Origin: Terriglobia bacterium
Lineage (GTDB): Bacteria > Acidobacteriota > Terriglobia > Bryobacterales > Bryobacteraceae
Length of the DNA stretch: 64,000 bases
Direction: 5' to 3'
Assembly: GCA_020073145.1 (NCBI GenBank)
Contig: JAIQFS010000005.1
Location: 1-64,000 of the forward strand
The position numbers and the translations under genes were made by a program. Below are positions 49,251 through 57,859 of the stretch, piece after piece; the first letter of the stretch is position 1, and each line of letters begins with the position of its first letter. The notes under the pieces are model-generated. The model saw only the letters and a program-made list of their open reading frames with translations. It did not search any database and was not told the DNA's origin.

Positions 49251-51073
49251 AGGAGTTGTTGCGGCTGCTGCGCTACGGACGCCGATACTGGCCGCACCTG
49301 GCGGGTTCGGTGGTGCTGATGGCGGTGGCGGGCGCGGCGCAAGGGATTCTGGCGCTGTTGATCAAGCCGATCTTCGATCGGGTGCTGAGCAATGCTCCGG
49401 CCACGGGGCTGACGCCGCTGCTGTCGAAGCCGATCCTCAACCACCAGATCTATCTGGAGCAAATTGTCCCGCTGGAGCACCGCACGATCTGGACGCTGGT
49501 GGCGGTGGCGATCCTGGGGGTGTATCTGATCAAGGGGATTTGCGACTACATCGGCAACTACCTGATCAGCTATGCGGGGTTCTCATCGGTGACGGACCTG
49601 CGCAATGCGGTGTTCGATAAAGTGCTGAAGCAAGGGGCGGAGTTTTTCGAAGCGCACTCGACCGGGCAGCTGATGTCGTCGATTATGAACGATGTCGACA
49701 AGGTGCAGGTGGCGACCTCGCAGATTCTGGCGGACTTGCTGCGGCAGTTTTTCGCGGCGGCGGCGCTGCTGCTGGTGCTGTTCAGCAACAACTGGACGCT
49801 GGCGCTGGTGAGCCTGGTGGTGCTGCCGGCGATCATGCTGCCGACCACGCGGATCGGGCGGCGCATCCGGCGGACGAGCCGGCGCACGCAGGAGCGGCAA
49901 GCGGACCTGAACCAGATTCTGCAGGAGACGTTGAGCGGCCACATGGTGGTGAAGGCCTTCGGGGCGGAGGGCTACGAATCGCAGCGGTTCCGGGAGGCGG
50001 CCCGGCGGCTGCTGAAGACCAACGTGCGCTACGTGCTGCAGCAGGCGCTGGCGTCGCCGTTGATCGACTTGTGCGCGGCAGTAACGATTGTGGCGCTGCT
50101 GACGTATGCCCGGGTGCAAATCCGGGCGGGCACGCTGACGGCCGGAGACTTCACGAGCTTCGTGATGGCGCTGATTCTGCTGCTGGAGCCGGTGAAGCGG
50201 CTGGTGGGTATCCACAATATCTTTCAGCAGGCGCTGGGGGCGTCGCAGAAGGTGTTCGAGCACCTGGCTCGGGCCGAAGACATTGCCGAGAAGCCGGGGG
50301 CTGTGCGGCCGGCGCGATTCGAGACCGGCGTGGTGTTCGAACGCGTGTCGTTCCGCTATCCGGGAGCGCCCAACGGATTCCAGATTCAGGGGCTGGATCT
50401 GGAAGTGAAAGCGGGCGAGGTGGTGGCGCTGGTGGGACCGTCGGGCGGCGGCAAGACCACGCTGGCCAACCTGGTGCCGCGTTTTTATGACGTCACCGAA
50501 GGGGCGGTGAAGGTGGACGGGCGGGACGTGCGCGATCTGGACCTGGCGGGGCTGCGGGCGCTGATCGGGATTGTGGCGCAGGATACGTTTCTGTTCAACG
50601 ATACGGTGGCCCGGAACATCGGGTACGGACGGCCGGATCTGAAGCCGGGCGATCTCCAACGAGCGGCGCAGACGGCGCTGGCGCACGAGTTCATTCTGCG
50701 GCTGCCGGAGGGCTACGACACGGTGATCGGGGACCGCGGGGTGAAGCTGAGCGGCGGGCAGCGGCAACGGCTGGCGATTGCGCGGGCGCTGCTCAAGAAC
50801 GCCCCGCTCCTGATTCTGGACGAAGCGACATCGCACTTGGACACGGAATCGGAAGTTCTGGTACAGAAAGCGCTGGCCAACCTGATGGAACACAGGACGG
50901 TGATCGTGATTGCGCACCGGCTATCCACCATCCGGCGCGCGGACAAGATTGTGGTGCTGGAGCGCGGGCGCATCCGCGAGACCGGCACGCACGACGAACT
51001 GGTGAATCACGGGGGCATTTACCAGCGCCTGCACGAACTGCAATTCGTAGACGCGGGGATGGCGGAACTGTGA
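49247..51073 (+). CDS. MsbA-like lipid A / LPS-core ABC flippase
   Basis: A 608-residue half-transporter from the ATG at 49247. Six membrane helices in the first 330 residues are followed by a canonical ATPase: Walker A GPSGGGKTT, Q-loop in IVAQDTFLFNDTV, signature LSGGQRQR, Walker B LILDEATS and H-loop AHRLST. All catalytic residues are present, so it should work as a homodimer, unlike the exporter at 18.9-22.4 kb. MsbA moves lipid A core across the inner membrane; overlap with the GT9 gene supports that role. The next gene overlaps its stop by 4 bases. Confidence 0.88.
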   Translation: MKELLRLLRYGRRYWPHLAGSVVLMAVAGAAQGILALLIKPIFDRVLSNAPATGLTPLLSKPILNHQIYLEQIVPLEHRTIWTLVAVAILGVYLIKGICDYIGNYLISYAGFSSVTDLRNAVFDKVLKQGAEFFEAHSTGQLMSSIMNDVDKVQVATSQILADLLRQFFAAAALLLVLFSNNWTLALVSLVVLPAIMLPTTRIGRRIRRTSRRTQERQADLNQILQETLSGHMVVKAFGAEGYESQRFREAARRLLKTNVRYVLQQALASPLIDLCAAVTIVALLTYARVQIRAGTLTAGDFTSFVMALILLLEPVKRLVGIHNIFQQALGASQKVFEHLARAEDIAEKPGAVRPARFETGVVFERVSFRYPGAPNGFQIQGLDLEVKAGEVVALVGPSGGGKTTLANLVPRFYDVTEGAVKVDGRDVRDLDLAGLRALIGIVAQDTFLFNDTVARNIGYGRPDLKPGDLQRAAQTALAHEFILRLPEGYDTVIGDRGVKLSGGQRQRLAIARALLKNAPLLILDEATSHLDTESEVLVQKALANLMEHRTVIVIAHRLSTIRRADKIVVLERGRIRETGTHDELVNHGGIYQRLHELQFVDAGMAEL

Positions 51074-51963
51074 GCGTGCGCAGCATGACCGGGTACGCGC
51101 GGGTGACCAAGGCCGTGCCGGAGGGCGAAATCGCGCTGACGCTCAAAAGCGTCAACCATCGCGGGCTGGACCTGCACTTTCACGTGCCGGGGGAGTTGGA
51201 AGCGCTGGAGGCGGACCTGCGGGGAATTCTCAAGAGCGGGGTGGTGCGCGGCCATCTGCAAGTCCACGTATTCCTGACGCGCACGGCGGCAGCGGCGCCG
51301 GCTCCGCTGAACCGGGGGCTGCTGGACACCTATTTTCGGGCGTACCGGGAGGCGGCGGAGCAATACCAGGTAGACGGCAAGCCGGATCTGAACGCGGCGC
51401 TGGCCCTTCCGGGAATGCTGGGCGGCGCTCCGGATGAGGAACTGGGAGAGGCTGTTCCGGAGGCCGTGCGGCAGGCGGCGCGCGAAGCGGTAGCGGTGCT
51501 CAATCAATTTCGGGAGCGGGAAGGCGCGGCTACGGCGGCGGAAATTCACCAGCGCTCGCAGGCGATTTTGGGGCTGGTGGACCGGATGCAGGAGATCCGG
51601 GCCGGCGCGGTTCCGGCGTTTCAGAAGCGTCTGCGGGAGAAGCTGGACGATTTACTGCGAGGGGTGGGCGTGGACCCGCAGCGGCTGGCGCAGGAAGCGG
51701 CGATCCTGGCCGACCGCAGCGATATCAGCGAAGAACTGCTGCGCCTGCGGACGCACTCCGCGCAACTGGACCAGATGATGGCGCAGGGCGGGGAAGTCGG
51801 AAAGCGCCTGGATTTTTTGCTGCAGGAAATGAACCGCGAATCCAATACCGTGCTTTCGAAGACGGGCGGTCTGGGAGATCTGGGGCTGACGATTACGGAG
51901 CTGGCTCTGGCAGCGAAGGCGGAAATTGATAAGATTCGGGAGCAGTCGTTGAATCTGGAGTGA
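51070..51963 (+). CDS. yicC: YicC/YloC family endoribonuclease
   Basis: A 297-residue protein from a GTG at 51070, overlapping the previous stop. The opening SMTGYARVTK and LTLKSVNHRGLDLHFHVP are diagnostic, as is the C-terminal FLLQEMNRESNTVLSKTGG followed by ELALAAKAEIDKIREQSLNLE. Family members are metal-dependent RNases; E. coli YicC is linked to RyhB decay. The gene is placed next to gmk and rpoZ, the common bacterial arrangement. The family's conserved Asn-Arg-Glu-Ser-Asn motif is intact. Confidence 0.95.
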   Translation: MSVRSMTGYARVTKAVPEGEIALTLKSVNHRGLDLHFHVPGELEALEADLRGILKSGVVRGHLQVHVFLTRTAAAAPAPLNRGLLDTYFRAYREAAEQYQVDGKPDLNAALALPGMLGGAPDEELGEAVPEAVRQAAREAVAVLNQFREREGAATAAEIHQRSQAILGLVDRMQEIRAGAVPAFQKRLREKLDDLLRGVGVDPQRLAQEAAILADRSDISEELLRLRTHSAQLDQMMAQGGEVGKRLDFLLQEMNRESNTVLSKTGGLGDLGLTITELALAAKAEIDKIREQSLNLE

Positions 51964-52014
51964 CATGAAGCCTACCGCCGAGACGCGAAGACGCCGAGGA
52001 AGGAGAGGGAAAGG

Positions 52015-52635
52015 GTGAGCACCGTCTTTATCATTTCGGCGCCTTCCGGATCGGGGAAATCGACGCTGGTGGCGCGCCTCATCCGGGCGGTGCCGGACCT
52101 GATGTTCTCGGTGTCGTATACCAGCCGGCGGCCGCGAGGGCATGAAGTGGACGGCCAAGATTACTACTTCGTGACCCGGGCGGACTTCCAGGCGATGATC
52201 GATCGCAACGAGTTTCTCGAATGGGCTGAGGTATTTGGCAACTATTACGGGACCCACCGGAACGTGCTCGAGAAGGCCGAGGGCGAGGGGAAGGACCTGG
52301 TACTCGACATCGATGTGCAAGGTGCGCGACAATTGAAGTGCAAGATTCCCGAGGCAGTTACCGTTTTCATTCTGGCGCCCTCGCGGCAAATTCTGGAGCA
52401 GCGGCTGCGGTCACGCGGCGAAGACCGGGAAGACGTGATCGACCGGCGGCTGCGGGAAGCGGCGGAAGAGATTCGCAATTATCAGTCGTACGATTATGTT
52501 TTAGTGAATCGGGATTTGGCGGAGTCGGACGCGGTTCTGGGCGCGATTGTACGCGCGGAGCGGGTCCGGCGGGCGCGGATTGAAGATCACATCCGGCCGA
52601 TCCTGGAGACTTTTCAACGAGTGAATAAGGACTGA
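52015..52635 (+). CDS. gmk: guanylate kinase
   Basis: A 206-residue enzyme from a GTG at 52015 that phosphorylates GMP to GDP with ATP. The P-loop APSGSGKSTL is at residues 9-18, the GMP-binding region includes SYTSRRPRGHEVDGQDYYFV and FLEWAEVFGNYYGT, and the ATP-lid and adenine contact DIDVQGARQLK is present. Length and motifs are standard. It is part of the yicC-gmk-rpoZ-coaBC run. Confidence 0.96.
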   Translation: MSTVFIISAPSGSGKSTLVARLIRAVPDLMFSVSYTSRRPRGHEVDGQDYYFVTRADFQAMIDRNEFLEWAEVFGNYYGTHRNVLEKAEGEGKDLVLDIDVQGARQLKCKIPEAVTVFILAPSRQILEQRLRSRGEDREDVIDRRLREAAEEIRNYQSYDYVLVNRDLAESDAVLGAIVRAERVRRARIEDHIRPILETFQRVNKD

Positions 52636-52638
52636 CGC

Positions 52639-52887
52639 ATGGCTGACAAAGCCCCACGAAACAACGCGCACTGCACCATCCCGGACGATCCGGAACTGAG
52701 CACTTATCGATTCATCATCGTTGCGGCCAAACGAGCCCGGCAATTGCAGGGCGGTTCGCGTCCGGTGCTTCCGACGGCGTCCAAAAAACCGACGGTGATT
52801 GCGATGGAAGAAGTGCGCCGCGGCCTGGTGAAGTACGAGCTCACGGGCCCGTTGGTGGATGCGCCGGCACCCGAACCGGCGGTGTAA
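52639..52887 (+). CDS. rpoZ: RNA polymerase omega subunit
   Basis: An 82-residue protein. The omega core is seen in YRFIIVAAKRARQLQGGSRP and KPTVIAMEEVRRGLVKYE, which place the subunit against the beta-prime C-terminus to aid assembly. A short Pro/Ala-rich tail follows. It starts 3 bases after gmk, in the conserved gmk-rpoZ order, so coupling is likely. Confidence 0.95.
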   Translation: MADKAPRNNAHCTIPDDPELSTYRFIIVAAKRARQLQGGSRPVLPTASKKPTVIAMEEVRRGLVKYELTGPLVDAPAPEPAV

Positions 52888-52905
52888 CCGGCGCGTAATT
52901 CCGGC

Positions 52906-54105
52906 ATGAAAATACTGCTCGGCATCGGAGGCGGAATCGCAGCCTACAAGGCCGCGGAACTGGCACGCCTGCTGATGGAGCGCGGGCATGAGGTGCAGGC
53001 CATCATGACCGCGGGGGCCCAGGAGTTCGTGCGGCCGCTGACCTTCGCGGCGCTCACTGGGCGCAAGGTGCTGACGGACCTGTTCGCCATCGAGAGCGCG
53101 ATTGAGCACATTTCGGTAGCGCAGGAGCACGACTTACTGGTGGTGGCGCCAGCCACCGCCGATCTCATCGCCAAGCTGGCGCACGGGCTGGCGGACGATT
53201 TTCTTTCCACGCTGTATCTGGCGTTCCGGGGGCCGGTGGTGGTGGCTCCGGCGATGAACGTGAACATGTGGGAGCATCCCGCCACGCAAAAGAACGTGGA
53301 GACGCTGCGGCAGCGCGGGCATCGGATCGCGGGGCCGGGCGAAGGATACCTGGCGTGCGGCATGACCGGGGCCGGGCGGCTGGTGGATCCCGAGGCCATC
53401 GCGAACGCCATCGCGCGCGAAACCGAGAGACGCCGCGACCTGGAGGGCGAGACGGTGCTGATCACCGCCGGCCCGACGCAGGAACCGCTCGATCCGGTGC
53501 GCTATATCTCGAACCGGTCGAGCGGCAAGATGGGATACGCGCTGGCCGAGGCGGCGGCGGCGCGCGGCGCGCAGGTGACTCTGATCTCGGGGCCGGTGCA
53601 CCTGGCGCCTCCGCGCGGCGTCAAAGTGATCTCGGTGCGCACGGCCGTGGAAATGCGCGACCAGGTGTTCGCCAACCTGGGGGCGGCGGGCATTGTCATC
53701 AAGTCGGCGGCGGTGGCGGATTTTCATCTGGCTCGAGTGCCTGACCAGAAGGTGAAGAAGACGGCCGCCCGCATGTCGGTGGAGTTCGATCCCACGCCCG
53801 ATATTCTTTTCGAGCTGGGCCGCAAAAAAGGGGACCGCCTGCTGATCGGCTTTGCCGCGGAAACCCAGAACCTGCAGCAGGAGGCCCGGCGCAAGATGGA
53901 GTCGAAGAACTGCGACATGGTGGTGGGGAATCTGGTGGGCGGCTCGGAATCCGGGTTTGAATCGGACGAGAACGAAGTGGTGTTGGTGCTGTGCACGGGC
54001 GAGACGATTCCGGTGCCGCGCTCCTCCAAACGCGAGATCGCCGAGCGCATTTTTGACGAAGTGCTGAAGCTGCGGCTCGCGCTGCACGCCGCCCATGGAC
54101 GCTGA
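52906..54105 (+). CDS. coaBC: bifunctional phosphopantothenoylcysteine decarboxylase / phosphopantothenate-cysteine ligase
   Basis: A 399-residue coenzyme A biosynthesis enzyme. The N-terminal flavin-dependent decarboxylase (CoaC) has IGGGIAAYKAAELARLL, APATADLIAKLAHGLADD and PAMNVNMWEHPATQ with the active-site His region, plus GYLACGMTGAGRL with the catalytic Cys. The C-terminal ligase (CoaB) begins LITAGPTQEPLDPVRYISN and contains SSGKMGYALAEAAAARGA and the NxxD-type end. Both halves look intact. It overlaps the next gene by 11 bases. Confidence 0.96.
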   Translation: MKILLGIGGGIAAYKAAELARLLMERGHEVQAIMTAGAQEFVRPLTFAALTGRKVLTDLFAIESAIEHISVAQEHDLLVVAPATADLIAKLAHGLADDFLSTLYLAFRGPVVVAPAMNVNMWEHPATQKNVETLRQRGHRIAGPGEGYLACGMTGAGRLVDPEAIANAIARETERRRDLEGETVLITAGPTQEPLDPVRYISNRSSGKMGYALAEAAAARGAQVTLISGPVHLAPPRGVKVISVRTAVEMRDQVFANLGAAGIVIKSAAVADFHLARVPDQKVKKTAARMSVEFDPTPDILFELGRKKGDRLLIGFAAETQNLQQEARRKMESKNCDMVVGNLVGGSESGFESDENEVVLVLCTGETIPVPRSSKREIAERIFDEVLKLRLALHAAHGR

Positions 54106-54847
54106 CCGCCTCCGCCAATACCTGGAGTTCTACCAAGACCTGGGGATCCAGACTCTGTACCGGCCGGCGGCCGCGGCTCCCGAGCCTGCCGTTGCCGAAG
54201 TACTGCAAGTTCCGAAAATGCCGCCACCACCCGAACCCCTGCCTTCGATTCCCTTGCCGTCGTTAGCGCCGGCGAATGACACGCTGGTCCAAATCAGTGC
54301 CGATATCGGCGATTGCCGCCGCTGCCGGCTGCACGAAGGCCGCAACAAGATCGTGTTTGGCGTGGGCAACGGGCAATCGCCGCTGGTGTTCGTGGGCGAA
54401 GGCCCCGGCGCCGATGAAGACGAGCAGGGGATTCCGTTCGTGGGCCGCGCCGGGCAATTGCTGACGCAGATGATCGAGGGCACGGCCAAAAAAGAAGGCA
54501 TGGAGATCAGGCGGGACGACGTCTATATCTGCAACGTGGTGAAGTGCCGGCCGCCAGGGAATCGCACTCCGGAGCCGGACGAGATGGAGATCTGCGGCCA
54601 GTTCCTCTACCGCCAGCTGTCGGTCATCAAACCGAAGGCGATTTGCGCGCTAGGAGGCACGGCGGCGCGCGCGGTGACGGGGCACAAAGAAGGGGTCACC
54701 AAGATGCGCGGGCGCTGGTTTCAGTGGCGCGACATCCCGGTGATGGTGACGTATCATCCGTCGTACCTGCTGCGGCCCTACAACCAGGACGCCAAACGTG
54801 AAGCGTGGCAGGATTTGAAGAAGCTGCTGCACTTTGTGTACGACTAG
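54095..54847 (+). CDS. uracil-DNA glycosylase, family 4 type
   Basis: A 250-residue iron-sulfur DNA repair enzyme that removes uracil from DNA. After a Pro-rich N-terminal extension of about 60 residues, the family begins with CRRCRLHEGRNKIVFGVGN, in which two Cys bind the 4Fe-4S cluster, followed by the catalytic VFVGEGPGADEDEQGIPFVG, VYICNVVKCRPPGNRTP with the third Cys, and the C-terminal VTYHPSYLLR. The motif order matches family 4. It overlaps coaBC and closes the run. Confidence 0.93.
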   Translation: MDADRLRQYLEFYQDLGIQTLYRPAAAAPEPAVAEVLQVPKMPPPPEPLPSIPLPSLAPANDTLVQISADIGDCRRCRLHEGRNKIVFGVGNGQSPLVFVGEGPGADEDEQGIPFVGRAGQLLTQMIEGTAKKEGMEIRRDDVYICNVVKCRPPGNRTPEPDEMEICGQFLYRQLSVIKPKAICALGGTAARAVTGHKEGVTKMRGRWFQWRDIPVMVTYHPSYLLRPYNQDAKREAWQDLKKLLHFVYD

Positions 54848-54897
54848 CAGGAGAAGCCTGCCCTCGTGACGCGCCACCAGGCGGGAGCCTCAGGGCC

Positions 54898-55656
54898 CTA
54901 TTTGGTGGAGTCCTCACAGATGTATTCGAACATCTCGCCGCCGGGAATCCATTGGGATGCGGTTGCTCCGGAGATGGTCCATTTGCCGGACCAGGGTTTG
55001 GTGTAGGCGCCGGGATCATCGATGGTGGCTTCGTAGACGAGCGTCTTGAGGCTGGGACGCGAGATCCGCTCAGTGAGATGAAGTTGGCCGGTGGTGGGAT
55101 AGGCACCCACCAGCCACTGCTTTTCATTGAAACCAACCGAGTCGATCATCAGCGTGTCGGCCTGCCAATGTCCGATGGAGTGGCCGAAATAGGTGGGCCG
55201 CAAGTCGTCCGGCTTGGGGTGCGGACGTCCGTCCATGTAGATGACCCGCCAGGAGTGCGGGCCGGCGATGTTGAGGAGGAAGATCTTCTTGAGGTCCGGC
55301 ACGTCGACAATTTCGAAGCCCGGCGAGTTGAAAAAGGACGGGCCGCCGGCCGGCTTGCAGGCCACCAGGGGCGGATACAGCGTCGGCCGGGCCTGGCGGT
55401 AGTCGTAGAGGGCCTTGGCCCACGGTTGGAAAGGCACGGGGCCCTCGGCGCGGAAACCACCGCCGCCGGGCCGGACTTCCCAATAACCCTTTTCCTGCGG
55501 GGTCGAGCCCAAGTTGACGCGGCCGTCGGGCCAGCGGGGCGTGGGCTGCGCGGGTTCGGCGCTGGCGGGCTTGGCGCCGCGCTGGGCCGAGGCCGGTAGC
55601 GCCAGCGAAGACAGAAGCGCCAACGCCAGCGCTGCGGAATGGACGCGCGAACGCAT
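54898..55656 (-). CDS. exported hypothetical protein, homologous to the C-terminal part of the fused DUF6152 protein
   Basis: A 252-residue protein with a signal peptide (about 1-24). It matches the second half of the protein encoded at 56080-57198 through WPDGRVNLG, FQPWAKALYDYRQ, NWRVI/SWRVIYMDGRPH, DTLMIDSIGF-like DTLMIDSVGFNEKQWL and YEATIDDPGAYTKPWSGKW. It lacks the DUF6152 domain, which is supplied by the separate gene directly upstream, sharing a base with it. No catalytic motif is apparent. It likely works in the periplasm with the DUF6152 protein. Confidence 0.75.
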   Translation of the reverse strand: MRSRVHSAALALALLSSLALPASAQRGAKPASAEPAQPTPRWPDGRVNLGSTPQEKGYWEVRPGGGGFRAEGPVPFQPWAKALYDYRQARPTLYPPLVACKPAGGPSFFNSPGFEIVDVPDLKKIFLLNIAGPHSWRVIYMDGRPHPKPDDLRPTYFGHSIGHWQADTLMIDSVGFNEKQWLVGAYPTTGQLHLTERISRPSLKTLVYEATIDDPGAYTKPWSGKWTISGATASQWIPGGEMFEYICEDSTK

Positions 55657-56060
55657 TACCGCATGACCAACTTCTCGCCGCTCGGCAGGAGGAGCGAGGT
55701 GTCTCGCGTGGCTCCGGCGCGATTGGATCCGTCCTTGGAGAGGGCGGCCTTTTCGACGGTGATTTTATCGCCGATTTTGACGGTATCGCGCTTCCAACCG
55801 CCGCGAACCAGGGCATAGGGGGGGCCGAGTTCAATGGCGAACTCCTGCTCTTTGCCGTTCTTATCCTCGATGGTGAAGTGGATATACGCGTGCGGATTGG
55901 TCCAATCGACCTTGGTGACGATTCCGGTCAGGGTGGCGGTCCGGTTGGCATCGTACTCCGCGTCAAAGGAGTGGTGAGCGGCGGCCGGCGTGACCGACAG
56001 CAGCATCCCTCCGAACGCCGCCAGCAGACTCACCGCGGGGCCAAGCATGTTTCGTCTCAT
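55656..56060 (-). CDS. DUF6152 family exported protein
   Basis: A 134-residue protein. The ATG at 56060 has AAGGAG eight bases upstream and opens a signal peptide (LGPAVSLLAAFGGMLLSVTPAAA); a second ATG at 56066 is too close to that site. The mature part is the DUF6152 OB-like domain: HHSFDAEYDANRTATLTGIVTKVDWTNPHAYIHF-type sequence, with GGWKRDTVKIGDKITVEK at the end. Function unknown, periplasmic. Its stop meets the start of the 252-residue gene, so they are translated together. Confidence 0.82.
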   Translation of the reverse strand: MRRNMLGPAVSLLAAFGGMLLSVTPAAAHHSFDAEYDANRTATLTGIVTKVDWTNPHAYIHFTIEDKNGKEQEFAIELGPPYALVRGGWKRDTVKIGDKITVEKAALSKDGSNRAGATRDTSLLLPSGEKLVMR

Positions 56061-56079
56061 GGTCATTGCTCCTTCCAAG

Positions 56080-57198
56080 TCAGCGGATGAACGTCGATTC
56101 CGCATTCTCTTCGCAGAAGTATTCCTGGATGTCTTGATTCGGCACCCATTGCTGAGTCCAGCCACCGGTCCAGGGGCGGGTGTAGGTGCGCGGATCATCC
56201 ACCGTCACCTGGTATTTCAGCGTATTGAGATCCGGCCGGGAAAAGCGCTCGGTCAGATGGAGGGCTTCGGTATGAGGAAGTCCGCCCTTGGAAAGCCAGA
56301 AGCTCTCGTTGAACCCGATGGAATCAACCACCAGGGTGTCTCCCTCCCAGCGGCCCACCGAATTTCCATAATAGCTGCGCACGACTTCATCGGGCTGACC
56401 CTGCGGGCGGCCGTCGGTAGAGATGACGCGCCAGTTGCGGTCGCCGCCGCCGAGGAGCACCAGGATGCGTCCGAGTTCGCGCTGCTCGACGAATTGAAAT
56501 CCGTTGGCGGTTTGAAACTGGCGCGGCCCCCCGGGGGGAAGGCAGCGCGAGGCGGGATCGTCCCGCAGGAGGCTGCGCTGGCGGTATTCGTACAAGGCCT
56601 GGGCCCAGGGCAGGAAGGGCGCGACGCGGCCGGCGTCGGAGAGATTGCGTAAGAGGCCGTCGCTATTCATGGAAATGGGGGCGCCCTTGGTTTCGACCAG
56701 GCTGGGGACGTTGGCCGCGCCCCAATAGCCCGTCTGGCCGGGCGGAGGCCCGAGGCTCACGCGGCCATCGGGCCAGCGGGGGGCGGGCGGAGCGGGAGCG
56801 GAGGCGCGGGGCTTGTTCGAGGCCACGAACAATCGCTTGCCGGAGCCGGCCAAGACCACCGATTTGGCGAAGGCTTGTTTGGCGCGGCCTCGGGCGGGGA
56901 GGCCCTCGACCCGAATGCTGTCGCCGATGTGCAGTGCATTGCGTTTCCAGCCATCGCGCTCGAGGTCGAGCGGGTTGCCGATCTCGACGGCCCAATTCGA
57001 GACCGTGCCGGCGGCATCGCGCACATCGATCCGAACGAAAGCACGGGGATTGACCCATTCGATCTGGGTGACCACGCCGGCAAGGGTCACCTGGCGCTCC
57101 GTGTCGTAGGTGGCGGAGAAAGAACGATCGGCGGAAGCCGGAAAGGCCCCCAGGATCGCCCAGGTCATCGCCAGAAGGTAGACGAGCGCGCGTTTCAT
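56080..57198 (-). CDS. fused DUF6152 plus C-terminal domain exported protein
   Basis: A 372-residue protein from the ATG at 57198; the frame is open further upstream but the signal peptide (MKRALVYLLAMTWAILGA) fixes the start. Residues 26-120 are a DUF6152 domain (SFSATYDTERQVTLAGVVTQ, GWKRNALHIGDSIRVEG). Residues 140-372 correspond to the 252-residue separate protein downstream (WPDGRVSLG, FLPWAQALYEYRQ, NWRVISTDGRPQGQ, TRPWTGGW). This single gene therefore carries both parts that are split in the following pair. It is 13 bases after the small lipocalin-like gene on the same strand. Confidence 0.78.
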   Translation of the reverse strand: MKRALVYLLAMTWAILGAFPASADRSFSATYDTERQVTLAGVVTQIEWVNPRAFVRIDVRDAAGTVSNWAVEIGNPLDLERDGWKRNALHIGDSIRVEGLPARGRAKQAFAKSVVLAGSGKRLFVASNKPRASAPAPPAPRWPDGRVSLGPPPGQTGYWGAANVPSLVETKGAPISMNSDGLLRNLSDAGRVAPFLPWAQALYEYRQRSLLRDDPASRCLPPGGPRQFQTANGFQFVEQRELGRILVLLGGGDRNWRVISTDGRPQGQPDEVVRSYYGNSVGRWEGDTLVVDSIGFNESFWLSKGGLPHTEALHLTERFSRPDLNTLKYQVTVDDPRTYTRPWTGGWTQQWVPNQDIQEYFCEENAESTFIR

Positions 57199-57211
57199 CG
57201 ATCCAGCACCA

Positions 57212-57613
57212 TTATTCCCTGGTGACCTTGAAGTCACCCTTGGCGGTTCCTTCGCTCCAGGTCCCGGTGAGGGTACGGTGATAAGAGCCCAGATCGTCCA
57301 ACCGGCCTTGGGCGGCGATGTGAACCGGCTTGCCGGATGCGTCTTTGGCATCGGCCTCGATGCGCACGGTCCAGTTGGACACGTCGACAAAGACACTGGC
57401 GAGAGGAGTGGAATGCGGGCCGGGGTTGAGAATGCCAGTGACGTTCTTGCCGTCCCAACTCATGACCAGGGTGAGGTGAGTCCGCTGGGTAGCGGTAGCC
57501 CCCCAGTCGCCCGACCAGGTGCCGGTCAACGGATATCCCTCCTGGGCGAATCCGGACGCCGCCAGGGCCAAGCACGCCCACAGGCAACCCCGCCGAAACG
57601 CACGACTCTGCAT
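57212..57613 (-). CDS. small exported beta-barrel-like protein
   Basis: A 133-residue protein from the ATG at 57613, which is preceded by AGGAGG. A signal peptide (about 1-22) leads into a lipocalin-like small beta domain: YPLTGTWSGDWGATATQRTH, LTLVMSWDGKNVTGILNPG, WTVRIEADAKDASGK and HRTLTGTWSEGTAKGDFKV, with paired GTW motifs at each end. This type of domain often sits beside DUF6152 proteins in acidobacteria, so it is likely to be part of the same periplasmic operon. No catalytic residues are seen. Confidence 0.72.
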   Translation of the reverse strand: MQSRAFRRGCLWACLALAASGFAQEGYPLTGTWSGDWGATATQRTHLTLVMSWDGKNVTGILNPGPHSTPLASVFVDVSNWTVRIEADAKDASGKPVHIAAQGRLDDLGSYHRTLTGTWSEGTAKGDFKVTRE

Positions 57614-57859
57614 GGATGCCCCTCCTGGCACGCACGGTCCGTCTCTCAAGATAGGACTACCGGCGTACGGAGCGCAAGGGCGGGGTGCCAGTTCGCAGGC
57701 TGTGGGGAAATTCGTCAGGGCAAGGGAGCACGCGCAATTGGGTGAAGTGCCCCACTGCGGCATCGCGATGCGGGAGGAGAAGTGTCCTATTTGGAGAATC
57801 AGGCCGTTTGGTCACTCAGTTGCTATGATGCATCCGCACTGATTTACAGGGAGGAACCC

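Noticed and set aside
49583-50917. A 444-codon antisense frame opposite the MsbA-like gene
   Set aside because: Gln/Arg/His-rich shadow with no recognisable domain, opposite a canonical ABC transporter.
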